From JAMOBE01 sp039908285 (GTDB lineage: Bacteria; Pseudomonadota; Alphaproteobacteria; Rhodospirillales; Rhodospirillaceae): a DNA stretch of 26,532 bases. Positions 1 through 9,306 of the stretch are shown here, in pieces (within the stretch, counting starts at the first letter, position 1; every line of letters starts with the position of its first letter). The position numbers and the translations under genes were made by a program. The stretch covers positions 1 to 26,532 of the forward strand of contig JAMOBE010000048.1 in NCBI GenBank assembly GCA_039908285.1, read 5' to 3'. The notes beneath the pieces were generated by a model. That model ran no database searches, was not told the DNA's origin, and worked only from the letters and a program-made list of their open reading frames with translations.

Positions 1-114
1 GGGCAACCGGCACCATATCGAGAGCTTCGGCACCCCCTCACCCAACCCTCTCCCCCCTGAAGGGGGGGGAGAGGGCTTTTGATAGGGTCACCCGATTGCC
101 CTGGGAGTGAAGCC
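1..114. repeat. C/G-rich palindromic intergenic element, copy A
   Basis: A hairpin runs from CCCTCTCCCCCC (46-57) through a TGAA loop to a G-run and GAGAGGG (62-75). It is preceded by GGGCAACCGGC (1-11) and CTCACCCAACC (38-48) and followed by TTTTGAT and TCACCCGATTGCCCTG (88-103). The GGGCAACCGGC box and the CTCACCC hairpin module recur with almost the same spacing (37 versus 36 nt) at 13252-13334, and TCACCCGATTGCCCTG recurs at 5508-5522. The element lies immediately after the stop of the minus-strand DUF302 gene, so it may also end transcription. The left end may extend beyond the window. It resembles REP-type intergenic repeats; function is inferred. Confidence 0.7.
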
Positions 115-116
115 TC

Positions 117-503
117 TCACAACCCGTCGATGACGTCCTTCAGCATGGCGCGCACTTCCGTCGCCACGTCACCGAGCTTCGGATTGTCGATCGCCTGCAT
201 GGAGGCGATGGGGTCGATGGCCGAAACCTCGATCTTGCCAGGCTCCTTTTCCTGCAGGACGACGTTGCAGGGCAGCATGGTGCCGATCTTGTCCTCGTGC
301 TGCAGGGCGCGGTGGGCATAGCGCGGATTGCAGGCCCCGAGGATGGTGTAGGGCCGGAAGTCCACGTCGATCTTGCTCTTCAGCGCCGCCTTGACGTCGA
401 TGGTGGTCAGCACGCCAAAGCCCTTGGCCTTCAGCGCCTCGGTGACCACCTCGATCGCCTTGTCGAACGGCATCGTCACGGTCGTGGTGAAATGATACGT
501 CAT
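117..503 (-). CDS. DUF302 family protein
   Basis: A 128-residue protein that matches the DUF302 pattern as I know it: an N-terminal strand ending in TVTMPFDKAIE, a helix 'ALKAKGFGVLTTIDVKAAL', then 'YTILGACNPRYAHRAL', and the closing 'LPCNVVLQEKEPGKIEVSAIDP'. The conserved GACNP segment holds a cysteine and the LPCNV segment a second one. There is no signal peptide or membrane segment, so it should be cytosolic. The start at 503 is chosen because GGGGAGGA lies a few bases upstream and the domain begins right there; the frame stays open to 575 but that stretch is not protein-like. The biochemical function of DUF302 is not established, and binding of a small ligand or metal is only a guess. It stands alone, with a C/G-rich palindrome directly after its stop. 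Confidence 0.85.
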   Translation of the reverse strand: MTYHFTTTVTMPFDKAIEVVTEALKAKGFGVLTTIDVKAALKSKIDVDFRPYTILGACNPRYAHRALQHEDKIGTMLPCNVVLQEKEPGKIEVSAIDPIASMQAIDNPKLGDVATEVRAMLKDVIDGL

Positions 504-653
504 CGGTCCTCCCCATGCGGTTGCCGCCGCCGATAGTGGTGGCACGGCGGTGCGGCGGTGGTGCGATCTCGCCACCTTCTACCACACCGCAGCCCCGTTC
601 GCCATCGGCCCATGGCGGGGGAGCAGGACAATCGGGGAGAGGGAGTGACGTCG

Positions 654-2474
<1,821 letters not shown>

Positions 2475-2488
2475 GGGTCTGGGATGTC

Positions 2489-3496
2489 CTAGGCGGTGAC
2501 TGCGGCGCCCAATGCGTCGGCCACCAGTGCGGCGAGACCGGTCTCGGGCCGGGCGCCGAAGTGACTGATGATCTCGGCGGCGGCGATGCCGCCGATGCGG
2601 GCGCAGACCGACAGGTCCAGGCCGCGCGTGTAGCCATAGAGGAACCCGGCGGCATAGAGATCGCCGGCTCCCGTGGTGTCCTCCACCCGCACCGTGGGCT
2701 CGGCGCCGATCACGTGGACGTCGTGCCCCGCGACCACCACCGAGCCCCGGGCTCCGCGCGTCAGGGCGGCGACCTGGCAGTGCTCCCGCACCGCCACCAG
2801 CGACTCCTCGAAACTGGTGGACTCGTAGAGGGAGATGATCTCCGCCTCGTTGGCGAACAGGATGTCCACGTGATTCTTCAGGAGGGCGCGGAACTCGGCG
2901 CGGTGGCGGGCGACGCAGAAGGAGTCCGACAGCGACAACGCCACCTTGCGCCCCGCCCCGGCGGCGATGTCCGCCGCCTTCAGGATGGCCTGCTTGGCGT
3001 GCTCGGCGTCCCACTGGTACCCCTCGAGATAGGTCACCTGGGCCGCGCGGATGATCTTCGGGTCGATGTCCTCGGGCCGCAGCTCGACGCAGGCGCCGAG
3101 GTAGGTGTTCATGGTGCGCTGGGCATCGGGGGTGACCAGGATGAGGCAGCGGGCCGTGGTGGTCCCGTTGTTCAGCGGCGGCGTGTCGTAGTGGACGCCG
3201 ATGGCGCCGATGTCCCGGCGGAACACCCGGCCCAGGGCGTCGTCGGCCACCTTGCCGATGTAGGCCGCCCGCCCGCCCAGCGAGGCGAGCCCCGCCGCCG
3301 TGTTGGCCGCCGAGCCGCCCGAGCACTCGACGCCCAGTTCCATGCTGTCGTAAAGCCGGTCGGCCGCCGCGCCGTCGATCAGCACCATGCCGCCCTTCGG
3401 CAGCCCGTGGGCCTCGAGGAACGAGTCGTCGGCGTGGGCCAGAACATCCACGATCGCGTTGCCGATGGCAGCGACGTCGAACGGCTTATCGGTCAT
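2489..3496 (-). CDS. PfkB/ribokinase-family kinase, adenosine-kinase-like
   Basis: A 335-residue PfkB-fold kinase. It carries the N-terminal substrate-binding Gly motif 'ECSGGSAANTAAGLASLGG' and, at residues 273-279, the ATP-site signature DTTGAGD, whose last Asp (about D279) is the catalytic base. The start MTDKPFDVAAIGNAIVD is preceded by GAAGGA. Alphaproteobacterial homologues are usually annotated as adenosine kinase or sugar kinase; substrate cannot be read from the motifs alone. Adenosine would fit the nearby ahcY, whose product adenosine must be removed to pull SAH hydrolysis forward. It is the first gene of a likely two-gene unit with typA and is divergent from pgi, with a good promoter 45-80 bp upstream. 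An alternative is fructose or ribose kinase activity. Cytosolic; no signal sequence. Confidence 0.9.
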   Translation of the reverse strand: MTDKPFDVAAIGNAIVDVLAHADDSFLEAHGLPKGGMVLIDGAAADRLYDSMELGVECSGGSAANTAAGLASLGGRAAYIGKVADDALGRVFRRDIGAIGVHYDTPPLNNGTTTARCLILVTPDAQRTMNTYLGACVELRPEDIDPKIIRAAQVTYLEGYQWDAEHAKQAILKAADIAAGAGRKVALSLSDSFCVARHRAEFRALLKNHVDILFANEAEIISLYESTSFEESLVAVREHCQVAALTRGARGSVVVAGHDVHVIGAEPTVRVEDTTGAGDLYAAGFLYGYTRGLDLSVCARIGGIAAAEIISHFGARPETGLAALVADALGAAVTA

Positions 3497-3547
3497 CGGG
3501 AAGGCATCCTTCGACTGCGGCGAGGAGGGGGAATCCGTGCGCGGCGC

Positions 3548-3575
3548 AGTATACAGGCGGCAGTCCGGGGGACAA
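3548..3575 (-). promoter_or_regulatory. Probable sigma-70 promoter of the kinase-typA unit
   Basis: On the minus strand, TTGTCC (3575-3570) and TATACT (3553-3548) are separated by 16 bp, close to the TTGACA/TATAAT consensus. The predicted transcript would start near 3540, leaving a leader of about 45 nt before the kinase ATG at 3496. Sequence match only. Confidence 0.5.
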
Positions 3576-3621
3576 GGGGAACGTCGGTCACCTGTCCATC
3601 GGCGACGTCTGCAACAGGTGC

Positions 3622-3651
3622 GTGACCCGGGCCCCGGCAGTCTGCTACTCT
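3622..3651 (+). promoter_or_regulatory. Possible promoter of pgi
   Basis: GTGACC (3622-3627) and an extended -10 TGC-TACTCT (TACTCT at 3646-3651) are 18 bp apart in the divergent spacer between the kinase gene and pgi. The -35 match is weak. A leader of roughly 33 nt would precede the ATG at 3691, with GGAGAA as ribosome site. Confidence 0.35.
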
Positions 3652-3690
3652 CCCGCCCCAAGTCAACCAGAACCGCTTTCGGAGAAGACG

Positions 3691-5328
3691 ATGGCCTCGC
3701 TTACAGATACGTCCGCCTGGAAGGCCCTGCAGGGGCACCACGCCACCATCGGGAACGCGCACATGCGCGACCTTTTCGCGGAGGACCCCAAGCGGTTCGA
3801 CGGCTTCTCGATTCGCCTCGGCGACATCCTGCTCGACTATTCCAAGAACCGCATCACCGCCGAGACCATGCGGCTCCTGGCCCAGCTCGCCCGCGAGCGG
3901 GGGGTGGAGTCCTGGCGCGACCGCATGTTCGCCGGCGACCGGATCAACGCCACCGAGAACCGCGCCGTCCTCCACGTGGCGCTGCGCAACCGCTCCAACC
4001 GGCCGATCCAGGTGGACGGCGAGGACGTGATGCCCAAGGTCAACGCCGTCCTCGCCAAGATGAAGGGCTTCTGCGAGGCCGTGCGCGGCGGGGCGTGGAC
4101 CGGGGCCACCGGCAAGCGCATCACCGACATCGTCAACATCGGCATCGGCGGCTCGGACCTTGGGCCGGTGATGGTGTCGGAGGCCTTGAAGCCCTATCAC
4201 CACCCGGAGATCCGCACCCACTTCGTCTCCAACGTGGACGGCACCCACATCGCCGAGACCTGCAAGCGGCTGAACCCCGAGACCAGCCTGTTCATCGTCG
4301 CCTCCAAGACCTTCACCACCCAGGAGACCCTGACCAACGCCCGCAGTGCCCGCGCCTGGCTGGTCAAGGCCCTGGGCGAGGCGGCGGTCGCCAGGCACTT
4401 CGTCGCCCTGTCCACCAACACCAAAGCCGTCGCCGAGTTCGGCATCGACACCGCCAACATGTTCGAGTTCTGGGACTGGGTGGGCGGCCGCTACTCGCTG
4501 TGGTCGGCCATCGGCCTGCCCATCGCCGTCGCCATCGGCTTCGACCGCTTCGAGGAACTGCTGGCCGGCGCCCACGCCATGGACGAGCACTTCCGCACCG
4601 CGCCGGTCGAGGCCAACATCCCGATGGTGCTGGGGCTGATCGGCGTCTGGTACGTCAACTTCTTCGGCTCCGAGGCCTATGCGGTGCTGCCCTATGACCA
4701 GTACCTGCACCGGCTGCCCGCCTACCTGGAGCAGGCGGACATGGAGAGCAACGGCAAGCGCGTCACCCGCGACGGTACCGCCGTCTCCTACGCCACCGGC
4801 CCGGTGCTGTTCGGCGAGCCCGGCACCAACGGCCAGCACTCGTTCTACCAGCTCATCCACCAGGGGACGCGGCTGATCCCCTGCGACTTCATCGCCCCGG
4901 CCCGCAGCCACAATCCCCTCGGCGATCACCACGCGATTCTGCTGTCCAACGTGTTCGCCCAGACCGAGGCCCTGATGCGCGGCAAGACCGAGGCCGAGGC
5001 CCGCGCCGAACTGGAGGGCCAGGGGCTGAAGGGGGCGGACCTCGAGGCCCTGCTGCCCCACAAGGTGTTCCCCGGCAACCGCCCGACCAACTCGATCCTG
5101 GTGCGGACCGTCGATCCTTTCACCCTGGGGGCGCTGGTCGCCATGTACGAGCACAAGATCTTCGTGCAGGGCATGGTCTGGGGCGTCAATCCCTACGACC
5201 AGTGGGGCGTGGAACTGGGCAAGCAGCTCGCGAGCAAGATCCTGCCCCAGCTCGCCGGCGACGGCCCCGCCCCGGGCCACGACAGCTCCACCACCGGCCT
5301 CATCGACGCCTACAAGCGGATGCGGTAA
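3691..5328 (+). CDS. pgi: Glucose-6-phosphate isomerase
   Basis: A 545-residue enzyme, near the 549 of E. coli Pgi, interconverting glucose 6-phosphate and fructose 6-phosphate in the cytosol. Visible signatures are 'NIGIGGSDLGPVMVSEAL' (from about residue 149, sugar-phosphate site), 'DWVGGRYSLWSAIGLPIA' (PGI signature 1), 'GEPGTNGQHSFYQLIHQGT' with the probable catalytic Glu at 376, 'DHHAILLSN' (His at 413-414) and 'NPYDQWGVELGKQLASKI' (signature 2, Lys511). The ATG at 3691 follows GGAGAA by 4-5 nt and begins the family alignment. It is divergent from the kinase-typA unit and is followed by 305 bp of repeat-rich spacer, so it is probably a single-gene unit. All key residues are present. Confidence 0.97.
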   Translation: MASLTDTSAWKALQGHHATIGNAHMRDLFAEDPKRFDGFSIRLGDILLDYSKNRITAETMRLLAQLARERGVESWRDRMFAGDRINATENRAVLHVALRNRSNRPIQVDGEDVMPKVNAVLAKMKGFCEAVRGGAWTGATGKRITDIVNIGIGGSDLGPVMVSEALKPYHHPEIRTHFVSNVDGTHIAETCKRLNPETSLFIVASKTFTTQETLTNARSARAWLVKALGEAAVARHFVALSTNTKAVAEFGIDTANMFEFWDWVGGRYSLWSAIGLPIAVAIGFDRFEELLAGAHAMDEHFRTAPVEANIPMVLGLIGVWYVNFFGSEAYAVLPYDQYLHRLPAYLEQADMESNGKRVTRDGTAVSYATGPVLFGEPGTNGQHSFYQLIHQGTRLIPCDFIAPARSHNPLGDHHAILLSNVFAQTEALMRGKTEAEARAELEGQGLKGADLEALLPHKVFPGNRPTNSILVRTVDPFTLGALVAMYEHKIFVQGMVWGVNPYDQWGVELGKQLASKILPQLAGDGPAPGHDSSTTGLIDAYKRMR

Positions 5329-5337
5329 CGCGAAGCC

Positions 5338-5373
5338 TATCAATAGCCCTCTCCCCCCCCCTTCAGGGGGGGC
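5338..5373. repeat. C/G-rich palindromic element, copy B
   Basis: ATCAATAGCCCTCTC followed by a C-run, TTCA and a G-run. It lacks the full GAGAGGG right arm, so it is an incomplete copy. The flank ATCAATAGCCCTCTC is the reverse complement of the right flank of copy E (13320-13335), showing that this copy lies in the opposite orientation. It sits 10 bp after the pgi stop. Confidence 0.65.
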
Positions 5374-5442
5374 TGCCGTATGCACACAAGTCGGACAGAC
5401 TGGGCTGCAGGGGGCTCGCTGTAGAAACCATCCGTTTCCCGC

Positions 5443-5482
5443 AAAAAAAGCCCTCCCCCCTCAAGGGGGAGGGGGAGAGGGA
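5443..5482. repeat. C/G-rich palindromic element, copy C, terminator-like on the minus strand
   Basis: The plus strand reads a run of seven A, GCCCTCCCCCC, TCAA, then GGGGGAGGG and GGAGAGGG. Read on the minus strand this is a strong GC stem followed directly by CTTTTTTT, the form of an intrinsic terminator. No minus-strand gene lies just upstream of it on that strand, since the GS-like gene is on the plus strand, so its role would be to stop antisense transcription or it may be only a repeat copy. Confidence 0.6.
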
Positions 5483-5541
5483 ATGAAGATGGCGCCTTTC
5501 ACGCCTTCACCCGATTGCCCTGCGCCCCGATGACAGTGACC

Positions 5542-5581
5542 GACAACAATGTTTGTCATGCCGCCCGGCCGGCCCTAAGAT
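5542..5581 (+). promoter_or_regulatory. Promoter of the GS-like gene with an overlapping operator-like palindrome
   Basis: TTGTCA (5553-5558), a 17-bp spacer and TAAGAT (5576-5581) make one of the best sigma-70 promoters in the window. The sequence GACAACAATGTTTGTC (5542-5557) is an imperfect dyad (GACAA, six bases, TTGTC) overlapping the -35 box. Such a placement is typical of a repressor operator or an activator site at -35 to -50. No regulator gene lies adjacent. Confidence 0.55.
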
Positions 5582-5633
5582 GCGGCGCCCGGCTCGCGGG
5601 GGACGCGGGCATGTTTCTGGTGAAGGATTGGCA

Positions 5634-6974
5634 ATGGACACTCTGGAGGAATGGCTTCGCGAGCGCGGTGCGAACGAAGTGGAGTGCCTCGTCCCCGACA
5701 TGTCGGGGGTGCCGCGGGGCAAGATCCTGCCGGCCAGCCGCTTCCTCACCAGCATCAGGGAGCGGGCGCTGCGTCTGCCGGAGGCCATCTTCGTGCAGAC
5801 CGTCACCGGCGACTATCCGGACGAGGACCCGAGCGACGAGGCCAACATCGACATCTACCTGAAGCCCGACCCCACCACCATCCGCATCGTGCCGTGGTAC
5901 CGGGAGCCGACGGCGCAGGTGATTCACGACTGCTTCTATGGCGACGGCCGCCGGGTGGAGATGGCGCCCCGCCATGTGCTGCGCCGGGTGCTCGACCTTT
6001 ACGCCGAGCGGGGCTGGAAGCCGGTGGTGGCGCCGGAGCTGGAGTTCTTCCTGGTCAAGATGAACAACGACCCGGACTATCCCCTGGAGCCGCCCATCGG
6101 CCGCTCCGGCCGGCCGGAGATCGGCCGCCAGTCCTATGGAGTCGACGCCGTCAACGAGTTCGATCCCCTGTTCGAGGACGTCTACGACTTCTGCGGCGAG
6201 CAGCACCTTGGGGTGGAGACGCTTCACCACGAGGCCGGCGCGGCGCAGATGGAGATCAACTTCAAGCATGGCGACCCCATGGAACTCGCCGACCAGGTAT
6301 TCCTGTTCAAGCGCACCGTCCGCCAGGCGGCCCTGCGCCACAATGTCTACGCCACCTTCATGGCCAAGCCCATGGAGCGCGAGCCGGGCAGCGCCATGCA
6401 CATCCACCAGAGCATCGTCGATGCGAAGACCGGCGTGAATCTGTTCTCGCAGACCGACGACAAGGACAGCGACCTGTTCCTGTGGCACATCGGCGGGTTG
6501 CAGAAGTACCTTCCCTCGGCCATGGTCCTGCTGGCGCCCAATGTCAACAGCTATCGCCGCCTGGTGCCCGACTTCGACGCGCCGATCAACATGCACTGGG
6601 CCCGCGACAACCGGACCGTGGGGCTCAGGGTGCCGTTCTCGCAGCCGCAGGCCATGCGGGTGGAGAACCGGGTGGGCGGGGCCGACGCCAATCCCTACCT
6701 GGCCATCGCCGCGTCGCTCGCCTGCGGCTACCTCGGCATGGTGGAGCAGATCGACCCGGTCAAGCCGATCACCGGCAGCGGCTATGACCGCGCCCACGGC
6801 CTGCCCCGGCACCTTCCGGGGGCCATCACCAAGTTCGCCAACGCCAAGCCCCTGCACGAGATCCTGGGCGAAACCTTCGTCAAGGCCCTGATCGCGGTCA
6901 AGGAAACCGAGTGGCACGCCTATCAGCGCGTCGTCAGTTCGTGGGAGCGGGAGTACCTGCTGCTGAACGTATAG
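5634..6974 (+). CDS. Glutamine-synthetase-family ligase, PuuA-like (gamma-glutamylpolyamine synthetase type)
   Basis: A 446-residue GS-fold protein. The N-terminal beta-grasp part contains 'VECLVPDMSGVPRGKILP', and the catalytic part shows 'APELEFFLV' (metal and ATP-binding Glu), 'EAGAAQMEINFKHGDP' (metal Glu), 'GSAMHIHQSI' (metal His), 'NSYRRLVPDFDAP' and 'RVENRVGGADANPYLAIAA' (substrate Arg/Glu). 'PDMSGVPRGK' at the N-terminus and the length are characteristic of the PuuA/GS-like branch rather than of GlnA, and the GlnA adenylylation-loop Tyr motif is not seen. Likely reaction: ATP-dependent gamma-glutamylation of an amine such as putrescine. The exact amine is unknown, and no other puu-type gene is adjacent. 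ATG at 5634 is chosen for its upstream GAAGGA and because an ATG at 5611 is out of frame. Its own promoter and operator-like site suggest substrate-responsive control. Confidence 0.9.
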   Translation: MDTLEEWLRERGANEVECLVPDMSGVPRGKILPASRFLTSIRERALRLPEAIFVQTVTGDYPDEDPSDEANIDIYLKPDPTTIRIVPWYREPTAQVIHDCFYGDGRRVEMAPRHVLRRVLDLYAERGWKPVVAPELEFFLVKMNNDPDYPLEPPIGRSGRPEIGRQSYGVDAVNEFDPLFEDVYDFCGEQHLGVETLHHEAGAAQMEINFKHGDPMELADQVFLFKRTVRQAALRHNVYATFMAKPMEREPGSAMHIHQSIVDAKTGVNLFSQTDDKDSDLFLWHIGGLQKYLPSAMVLLAPNVNSYRRLVPDFDAPINMHWARDNRTVGLRVPFSQPQAMRVENRVGGADANPYLAIAASLACGYLGMVEQIDPVKPITGSGYDRAHGLPRHLPGAITKFANAKPLHEILGETFVKALIAVKETEWHAYQRVVSSWEREYLLLNV

Positions 6975-6996
6975 AGAGTTTCTCGACCCCACGGGC

Positions 6997-9189
6997 ATGA
7001 CCACCACCGATTCGCCTCCCCTCGACCCGGCCCAAGCCGCCGCCGCCACCGGCAAGGCCACCGTCCAGCTCACGCTGGCCGGTCCGGGCTCCGGCAAGAC
7101 GACGACCCTGGCCGGCCGCTTCGTCCACCTGGTTCGCCAGGGGGCCGAGCCGCGGCGACTCCTCGCCGTCACCTTCACCAGGAAGGCGGCGGACGAAATG
7201 GGGCGACGCATCTCCGGCCTCCTGCGCCTGCCATCGGCGAGGGGCCTGCCGGTAATGACCTTCCACGCCTTCGCCTTCCGCCATCTGCGCGCCAATCCCG
7301 CCGCCGCCGGACTGCCGGAGGGGTTCCAGCTCTGGGAGGGCCACCAGCAGCGGCATGTGTTCCATGCCCGCCAGATGTGGTGGAACGAGGAGATGGATAT
7401 TCTCGACATCATCGGCGGCGCCAAGGAGCGGATGATCGACGCCGCCGCCTTCGCGCGGATGGTGGAGGAGAAGAAGGACGACCTGCCCGAGAGCTACGCC
7501 AAGGCGGTGCCGTACTATTCCTTCTATGAGGCGGCGCTGCGTCAGGCGGGGGCCATCGACTTCTCCGACATGGTGCCGCTGCTGGCCCGGGCCATGGCGC
7601 GCGACGAGTCCTATCGGCGAGCCGTGACCGGGGCCTTCGACCACCTGCTGGTGGACGAGTATCAGGACGTCAACCCCGGTCAGCTCGCGCTGATCGACCA
7701 CTTCGTTGCTGAGCGCGTCCACCTGTGGGCGGTGGGGGACGACGACCAGACCCTGTTCAGCTTCCGGGCCTCCGACATCCGCCACATCCTCGACTTCGGC
7801 GAGCGGCACGCCGGCGCCGAGGTACATATCCTCGACCGCAACTACCGCTCGGCGCCCGACATCGTCACGGCGGCCAAGACCCTGATCCGCCGCAATCGTC
7901 TTCGCGCCGACAAGGACTATGGCGCCGTCCTGACCGAGCCGGGGGAGATCGTCGTCCGCGGCTACTCCACCCCCGAGGTCGAGGCGCGGCAGGTCACCGC
8001 CGCCATCGCCGAACTGCTGGGCGGTGGGCTTCAGCCACGGCAGATCGCCGTGCTCTACCGGGCCGGCACGGTGGGGCTGCCGTTGCAGACGGCGATGAAG
8101 GAGAGCGGCATCCCCTTCGAGGTGCGCGGCAGCGGCGATCTGTGGCAGAGCACCGCCGCCCGGCTGGTGGTCGGGGCGCTCCATTATCTGCGCGACGGCC
8201 AGTCGGTCGCGGCCATGAGCCGGCTTGGCACGGGGAAGCGCTCCTCGAACATCACCGAACGACTGGACGAGGTGCGGTCCGCGGTGGGCCGCGACTTCCA
8301 GGTGGCGTGTCGACAGGTCAAACGCATCGTCGGCGGGGCGCTGCCGCGCAAGGCCGCCGAGCGGGAGCGCAACGAGTGGGCCAGTCTGGTGGAGTCGGTG
8401 ATCGGCCTCGCCGCCGCCTGCTCCGGCCTCGACGACCTGGAGCGGCGCATCGCCGACCAGTCGGCGGCCCTCCGCAATCCACCCCAGCATGCCGTGGTGC
8501 TGTCCACGGTGCACTCGGCGAAGGGGCTCGAGTGGGACGCCGTGTTCCTGGTGGGCCTGGAGGAGGGCGTGCTGCCGAGTGGCAATGCCGACGACCTGGA
8601 GGAGGAGCGCCGCGTCGCCTACGTGGGCATCACCCGCGCCCGGCGGCTCCTGGGCCTGACCCACGCCGCCGAGCGCTATGGCACCAAGGCGCAGCCGTCC
8701 CGCTTCCTGGCCGAGATCCGCCGCGCCGAGTGCCACGTGGAGAGCGGCTCCGGCGCCCGCGACGCCGACCTGCGGCTGCCCCTGGCGTCCCCGGAGGAAC
8801 GGCGGCGGCTGCGCGCGCCGCGCCCGGCCGTGACCCATTTTGAGGACAGTCCCCCCGATCCCGCGCCGCCGAGACAGCGAAACGGCCGGGCCCCCCGCAC
8901 CCGCGCCGCCGACCCCGAGGAGCGGCGGCGCCAGCGCATGGAGCGCAACATCGCCGCCGGCCAACCCGCCTGCTACGGCCTGCCGTGGCTGCCGGAGGAG
9001 GAGGTGACCCTGCGGCGACTGTTCGACGCCTACTCCCCCCTCGACGACATCACCCGGACCTTGCAGCGCAAGGGAGGGGGAGTGCTGACGCGACTGGTCC
9101 AGCTTGGCCTGCTGCCCCCCGACCTTCCCACCGCCGGTGAGGCCTTCGAGGCCCGTCTGCGTGCGGGAGGACCCGAAACGGAGTCCTGA
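6997..9189 (+). CDS. UvrD/Rep-type superfamily 1 DNA helicase with C-terminal HTH-like extension
   Basis: A 730-residue ATP-dependent 3'-5' helicase family member. Motifs appear in order: Walker A GPGSGKTT at residues 29-36, motif Ia 'LLAVTFTRKAADEMGRR', motif II VDEYQD at 219-224, motif III 'AVGDDDQTLFSFRASD', motif IV 'LDRNYRSAPDIV', motif V 'VHSAKGLEWDAVFLVGLEEG' and motif VI 'RRVAYVGITRARRLL'. All catalytic residues are present, so it should be active in repair or replication restart. It is not a canonical UvrD: after motif VI there is a Pro/Arg-rich linker and, at about residues 660-712, a short module 'PWLPEEEVTLRRLFDAYSPL...RLVQLGLLP' that looks like a SANT/helix-turn-helix fold. The gene begins 22 bp after the GS-like gene with no evident promoter, so read-through is likely though a functional link is not obvious. 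No good Shine-Dalgarno precedes the ATG. Confidence 0.93.
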   Translation: MTTTDSPPLDPAQAAAATGKATVQLTLAGPGSGKTTTLAGRFVHLVRQGAEPRRLLAVTFTRKAADEMGRRISGLLRLPSARGLPVMTFHAFAFRHLRANPAAAGLPEGFQLWEGHQQRHVFHARQMWWNEEMDILDIIGGAKERMIDAAAFARMVEEKKDDLPESYAKAVPYYSFYEAALRQAGAIDFSDMVPLLARAMARDESYRRAVTGAFDHLLVDEYQDVNPGQLALIDHFVAERVHLWAVGDDDQTLFSFRASDIRHILDFGERHAGAEVHILDRNYRSAPDIVTAAKTLIRRNRLRADKDYGAVLTEPGEIVVRGYSTPEVEARQVTAAIAELLGGGLQPRQIAVLYRAGTVGLPLQTAMKESGIPFEVRGSGDLWQSTAARLVVGALHYLRDGQSVAAMSRLGTGKRSSNITERLDEVRSAVGRDFQVACRQVKRIVGGALPRKAAERERNEWASLVESVIGLAAACSGLDDLERRIADQSAALRNPPQHAVVLSTVHSAKGLEWDAVFLVGLEEGVLPSGNADDLEEERRVAYVGITRARRLLGLTHAAERYGTKAQPSRFLAEIRRAECHVESGSGARDADLRLPLASPEERRRLRAPRPAVTHFEDSPPDPAPPRQRNGRAPRTRAADPEERRRQRMERNIAAGQPACYGLPWLPEEEVTLRRLFDAYSPLDDITRTLQRKGGGVLTRLVQLGLLPPDLPTAGEAFEARLRAGGPETES

Positions 9190-9215
9190 TCGGGAGCCAT
9201 TGCGTACAGGGGCCC

Positions 9216-9244
9216 TTGCCGTCGGGGTGCGCGACTGCTATACG
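9216..9244 (+). promoter_or_regulatory. Probable promoter of ahcY
   Basis: TTGCCG (9216-9221), a 17-bp spacer and TATACG (9239-9244) lie in the 117-bp gap before ahcY. The transcript would begin near 9251, leaving a leader of about 55 nt, which is too short for most SAM or SAH riboswitches, and no such fold was recognised. Confidence 0.5.
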
Positions 9245-9306
9245 CGTCGTTTCGACACACGGCGGCGCACAAACCGGTCCGGGTCACGACCTTTCTGGAG
9301 CGAACC

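Larger units (their letters stand above)
5329..5633. other. Non-coding spacer between pgi and the GS-like gene
   Basis: About 305 bp with no supported gene. It holds two C/G-rich palindromic elements (near 5338-5373 and 5443-5482), a box TCACCCGATTGCCCTG-like at 5508-5522 shared with the left edge of the window, and then the promoter and palindrome of the downstream gene (5542-5581). Short frames crossing it have no coding character. Confidence 0.8.

Noticed and set aside
3493..8964. Long minus-strand frames of 620-680 codons opposite pgi, the GS-like gene and the helicase
   Set aside because: They mirror the third-position GC bias of the real genes, have low-complexity Gly/Ala/Val/His-rich composition and no recognisable domain.
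9190..9306. SAM or SAH riboswitch before ahcY
   Set aside because: The gap is short, a sigma-70 promoter uses half of it, and no matching conserved core was recognised.
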